The position numbers and the translations under genes are program-made. From NCBI RefSeq assembly GCF_013450295.1, contig NZ_SKBR01000001.1:376001-440000 (forward strand): a stretch of 64,000 nucleotides of DNA. Reading direction: 5' to 3'. This document shows, piece by piece, positions 63,350 to 64,000 of this stretch. The stretch comes from Streptomyces sp. AJS327. GTDB lineage: Bacteria; Actinomycetota; Actinomycetes; Streptomycetales; Streptomycetaceae. Position 1 is the stretch's first letter. Every line of letters begins with the position of its first letter. Below the pieces are notes generated by a model. That model did not search any database, was not told the DNA's origin, and saw only the letters and a list, made by a program, of their open reading frames with translations.

Positions 63350-64000
63350 CCACGTCGGAAGCCGCCGCGGCGCGCGCCGTCGAGGAAGAGTCATCATCCC
63401 CCGCCGAGAACCAGGAGATCGAGGGCATCGTCCGCCGCCCGCACGGGCCGCTGGTGCTGGGGATCTTCGCGGCACTCCTGCTGGTCGGGCTGGTGGCTGG
63501 CGTGGCTATCGGGCCCCTGAGGCTGGCACCGCTGGACGTCCTCGACATCATTGCCTCGAAGGTGGGGATCGGCGAGGCGGCAGGCTATTCGGTGGCCGAA
63601 GTCAACGTGGTCTGGGAGATCCGCTTCCCCCGCGTGCTGCTGGCGACCCTGGTCGGCTCCGCCCTGGCCATCTCCGGTGCCGCCCTGCAAGGCCTGTTCG
63701 GCAACTCGTTGGCCGATCCCGGCATCATCGGCGTCACGGCCGGAGCCTCCCTCGGTGCGATCACCGCCATCGTGCTGGGCCTGACCATCTTCGGCAGCTG
63801 GACCGTGCCGGGCATGGCTTTCGTCTTCGGACTGGCCACCACCGGGCTGATCTACGTCCTGGCACGCCCTGGCCAGGGACGCGGCACCGTCCAGCTGCTG
63901 TTGGTGGGCATCGCCATCACCGCGATCGCCGGGTCGGCCAACGGATTCTTCACCTACATCGCCGACACGACCGAGCTGGAGTCCATCACGTATTGGTCGA
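63346..64000 (+). CDS. FecCD-type heme/iron ABC permease, partial (HmuU-like)
   Basis: The first 218 codons of a permease that runs off the window. After a charged N-terminal tail, helices and FecCD motifs appear: LGIFAALLLVGLVAGVAIG, EIRFPRVLLATLVGSALAIS and GAALQGLFGNSLADPGIIGV. Full-length members have about 340-360 residues, so roughly 140 are missing. ATG overlaps the HmuT-like stop. An ATPase gene probably follows beyond the window. Confidence 0.9.
   Translation, partial: MTTSEAAAARAVEEESSSPAENQEIEGIVRRPHGPLVLGIFAALLLVGLVAGVAIGPLRLAPLDVLDIIASKVGIGEAAGYSVAEVNVVWEIRFPRVLLATLVGSALAISGAALQGLFGNSLADPGIIGVTAGASLGAITAIVLGLTIFGSWTVPGMAFVFGLATTGLIYVLARPGQGRGTVQLLLVGIAITAIAGSANGFFTYIADTTELESITYWS

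Overview
The window is a high-GC actinobacterial chromosome segment, almost certainly Streptomyces or a close streptomycete. The evidence is strong GC bias at third codon positions, GTG and TTG starts, a cslA-glxA-cslZ hyphal-tip glycan locus, two gamma-butyrolactone-receptor-type TetR proteins, a StrR-type ParB-domain regulator, DasR-like operators, DUF397 and TPR regulator genes, and a TTA (bldA-type) codon. All assignments come from reading the sequence; no database search was possible.

Region 1 (1-6.3 kb) is accessory. A LysR regulator is divergent from a compact run encoding a dCTP-deaminase/dUTPase-fold protein, a HIT protein, an unrecognised protein with a TTA codon at residue 9, and a cysteine desulfurase. 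This looks like an undescribed nucleotide/sulfur module. It abuts a decayed graspetide (ATP-grasp RiPP) locus: a 94-aa ATP-grasp C-terminal remnant overlapping an intact isoaspartyl-methyltransferase-like gene. Region 2 (6.3-10.3 kb) holds a DUF397 protein and a TPR regulator, each followed by the same 44-bp terminator sequence, then small divergent proteins.

Region 3 (10.3-15.1 kb) is housekeeping: Nudix hydrolase, MHS-type transporter, Bcp peroxiredoxin, DUF3618 protein, GroES-like protein and HAD phosphatase. Region 4 (15.6-23.8 kb) is the cellulose-like glycan machinery: GH6 lipoprotein (CslZ), copper-radical oxidase (GlxA), GT2 synthase (CslA) and a secreted AA10 LPMO with two DasR-type palindromes in its promoter region.

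Region 5 (24.5-27.7 kb) is a regulatory island: two convergent GBL-receptor-like TetR genes and a StrR-like gene, with ARE-like palindromes upstream of the first receptor and the StrR-like gene. A tRNA-Lys(CTT) follows; an identical copy lies 15 kb further on. Between them, region 6 (28.4-39.7 kb) encodes an IclR regulator, a polar amino-acid/ectoine-type ABC importer, a DUF3830 protein, an amidase, a D-2-hydroxyacid dehydrogenase, two maleate-isomerase/Asp-Glu-racemase-fold proteins and a luciferase-like flavoprotein. It is probably a catabolic cluster of unknown substrate. A GGDEF-EAL protein and a secreted M6-type protease follow.

Region 7 (43.6-49.5 kb) is a minus-strand operon: PAP2 protein, PD-(D/E)XK nuclease with a probable Fe-S cysteine set, an unrecognised 538-aa protein, an SF1 helicase-like ATPase and a small protein. 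This is the best candidate for an undescribed nucleic-acid-processing or defence system. Region 8 (49.8-61.5 kb) has a histidine phosphatase, a TPR regulator, a spermidine-synthase-like protein, a two-component system, an M23 peptidase preceded by an 11-bp tandem repeat, and a Ser/Thr kinase fused to an extracellular solute-binding domain. Region 9 (62.2 kb to the end) is an iron-box-controlled heme/siderophore ABC importer cut by the window edge.
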